From NCBI GenBank assembly GCA_020438845.1, contig JAGQTV010000111.1, forward strand, positions 1 to 64,000: 64,000 nucleotides of DNA, in the 5' to 3' direction. A program made the position numbers and the translations under genes. Positions 62,534-64,000 of this stretch are shown piece by piece. The notes under the pieces were generated by a model. It saw nothing but the letters and a program-made list of their open reading frames with translations. It was not told where the DNA came from and did no database searches. Numbering within the stretch: position 1 is the stretch's first letter; each line of letters opens with the position of its first letter. The DNA is from Mycobacterium sp. (lineage in GTDB: Bacteria; Actinomycetota; Actinomycetes; Mycobacteriales; Mycobacteriaceae).

Positions 62534-63562
62534 ATGACGACTGACAAGCCAATGCAGCTCGGCATGATCGGTTTGGGCCGGATGGGCGCCAACCTGGTCC
62601 GCCGCCTGATGCGAGACGGGCATAGCTGCGTCGCTTACGACGTCAACACCGACGCGGTCAAGGCTCTCGAGGCAGAAGGCGCCACCGGCGCATCCTCGCT
62701 GGAGGATTTCGTCGCCAAGCTCAACGCGCCCCGGGCGATCTGGCTGATGCTGCCGGCGGCCATCGTGGATCCGACGCTGGACAAGCTGATTCCGTTCCTG
62801 GAACCCGACGACGTGGTGATCGACGGAGGCAATTCCTACTACCGCGACGACATCACCCGGGCAAAGCATCTCGCGGAAAAGAAGATTCACTACGTCGACG
62901 TCGGAACCAGTGGCGGGGTGTGGGGTCTGGAGCGGGGCTACTGCCTGATGATAGGCGGCGAGGACGAGGTGGTGAACCGGCTGGACCCCATCTTCAAGAC
63001 CATCGCTCCGGGGCAGGGGGACGTCGCGCCGACCCCGGGCCGCACCCGCACCGACGGCACCGCCCAGGAGGGTTACCTGCACTGCGGACCGAACGGTGCC
63101 GGCCACTTCGTGAAGATGGTGCACAACGGCATCGAGTACGGGATGATGGCGGCGATTGGCGAGGGGCTGAGCGTCATCAAGCACGCCAACGTCGGCAAGA
63201 GGACTCACGAGGTCGACGCTGAAACCGCCCCGCTGCGGGATGCGTGGGCCTACCAATACGACATTGACGTTGCCGAGGTCGCCGAGGTGTGGCGGCGCGG
63301 TTCGGTGGTGGGATCCTGGCTGATCGACCTCACTGCCTCGGCACTGGCCCGGTCCCCGGAACTGGAGGAGTTCAGCGGGCGGGTCTCCGATTCGGGGGAG
63401 GGCCGCTGGACCGTGCACGCCGCAGTCGACGAAGGTGTACCGGCATCGGTCATCACCACCGCGCTCTATCAGCGCTTCGAGTCCAGGGACCTCGGCGACT
63501 TCACCGACAAGGTGCTCTCGGCGATGCGCAGTGAATTCGGCGGCCACGCCGAAAAGAAATGA
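62534..63562 (+). CDS. gnd: 6-phosphogluconate dehydrogenase (decarboxylating, short type)
   Basis: A 342-residue NAD(P)-dependent enzyme of the pentose phosphate pathway that converts 6-phosphogluconate to ribulose 5-phosphate and CO2. The nucleotide fold is LGMIGLGRMGANLVRRL, the substrate loop is DGGNSYYRDD and DVGTSGGVWGLERGYCLMIG, and catalytic lysine and asparagine are in HFVKMVHNGIEYGM. It is of the ~340-residue form, shorter than the classic 470. The ATG at 62534 has the better-spaced GGAGG than the in-frame GTG at 62528. It overlaps zwf by four bases. Confidence 0.95.
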   Translation: MTTDKPMQLGMIGLGRMGANLVRRLMRDGHSCVAYDVNTDAVKALEAEGATGASSLEDFVAKLNAPRAIWLMLPAAIVDPTLDKLIPFLEPDDVVIDGGNSYYRDDITRAKHLAEKKIHYVDVGTSGGVWGLERGYCLMIGGEDEVVNRLDPIFKTIAPGQGDVAPTPGRTRTDGTAQEGYLHCGPNGAGHFVKMVHNGIEYGMMAAIGEGLSVIKHANVGKRTHEVDAETAPLRDAWAYQYDIDVAEVAEVWRRGSVVGSWLIDLTASALARSPELEEFSGRVSDSGEGRWTVHAAVDEGVPASVITTALYQRFESRDLGDFTDKVLSAMRSEFGGHAEKK

Positions 63563-64000
63563 AGCGGCCACCTGCCGCACCCGCTGACGTCCTGGTGATC
63601 TTCGGGATCACCGGGGACCTCGCCCGCAAGATGACCTTCCGGTCGCTCTATCGTCTGGAGCGCCGGGGCCTGCTGAACTGTCCGATCGTCGGTGTTGCCC
63701 TTGACGATTGGTCCAACGCCGAACTGCGCGATCATGCGCGGCGTGCCATTGAGAACGCCGGGGAGACCGTCGACGAGGATGTCTTCGCACGCCTGGCCGG
63801 GCGGCTGTCGATGGTGTCCGGAGACTTCGGCGACCCCAAGACTTATGACAAGGTCGCCAAGGCCATCGAGGACCGACACACCCCGGTGTTCTACCTTGAG
63901 ATTCCGCCGTCGCTGTTCGGCCGCGTCGTCGAGGGCTTGGCCCACGCAAATCTGACCAGCCGGGCGCGGGTGGTGGTGGAGAAGCCGTTCGGGCACGATC
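63559..64000 (+). CDS. zwf: glucose-6-phosphate 1-dehydrogenase, 5' part
   Basis: The first 147 residues of a glucose-6-phosphate dehydrogenase, cut by the window end. VIFGITGDLARKMTFRSLYR is the coenzyme-binding turn, VFYLEIPPSLFGRVVEGL follows, and VVVEKPFGHD, which contains the substrate-binding motif, is at the edge. The ATG overlaps the gnd stop in ATGA, so the oxidative pentose phosphate enzymes are translated together. No sign of damage in the part seen. Confidence 0.95.
   Translation, partial: MKRPPAAPADVLVIFGITGDLARKMTFRSLYRLERRGLLNCPIVGVALDDWSNAELRDHARRAIENAGETVDEDVFARLAGRLSMVSGDFGDPKTYDKVAKAIEDRHTPVFYLEIPPSLFGRVVEGLAHANLTSRARVVVEKPFGHD

Noticed and set aside
63559..64000. zwf as a truncated pseudogene
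   Set aside because: It is cut only by the window edge; the visible part has an intact frame and motifs.

Overview
The window is high-GC, densely packed actinobacterial DNA and almost certainly comes from a rapidly growing, environmental mycobacterium (Mycolicibacterium type). The evidence is family-level: RbpA, a split Lnt/Ppm1 pair, LppI- and LipT-like genes, PncA, a complete yrbEAB-mceABCDEF operon, a 13E12-repeat (DUF222) fragment, an Rv2435c/Rv2434c-like cyclase/channel pair, and a GyrA-like/GyrB-like pair resembling the TopoM described in M. smegmatis. No rRNA, tRNA, insertion sequence, phage or CRISPR array was seen.

Layout. 1-317: 5' part of a 13E12-family gene on the minus strand. 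429-5250: fxsA, an amidohydrolase, lnt and ppm1 as one tightly overlapping operon, converging on rbpA; this follows the M. tuberculosis Rv2053c-Rv2050 order. 5468-16700: a zinc-ribbon/recQ pair, an LppI-like lipoprotein, lipT, a kinase-lipocalin fusion, an RDD membrane protein, an MBL hydrolase, a 978-residue kinase/M23-like/aminotransferase fusion, and pncA. 16750-21793, minus strand: dedA and a four-gene polyamine-type ABC importer. 21854-31172: a complete mce operon, with every mce gene from mceA to mceF overlapping the next. 31180-38499: a secreted protein, a membrane cyclase homologue that has lost catalytic residues and overlaps a cyclic-nucleotide-binding MscS channel, then a hydrolase, a rhodanese and a lytic transglycosylase.

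38504-53743 looks like an accessory catabolic region. It holds a cyclase-family hydrolase, two alpha/beta hydrolases, a shikimate-dehydrogenase-like enzyme, a PucR-type regulator, a muconolactone-isomerase-like protein, an ABM-domain membrane protein, a molybdenum hydroxylase (FAD subunit plus a fused 2Fe-2S/molybdopterin subunit), an amidohydrolase, a CoA-ligase-like protein and a bicupin oxalate decarboxylase. 54018-57924 carries two small secreted proteins, a GAF protein and an initiating sugar transferase whose 5' end looks frameshifted. 58022-64000 carries the TopoM-like topoisomerase, divergent from gnd and zwf (pentose phosphate pathway), the latter running off the end.

No wholly new defence or mobile system stands out. 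The strongest unusual signals are the degenerate cyclase fused by translation to a cNMP-binding channel, the molybdenum-hydroxylase island, the kinase/phospholyase-like fusion, a potA-like gene whose best ribosome site precedes CTG, the sugar-transferase reading-frame break, and several short G-run-ended tandem repeats placed at gene ends or in loops.
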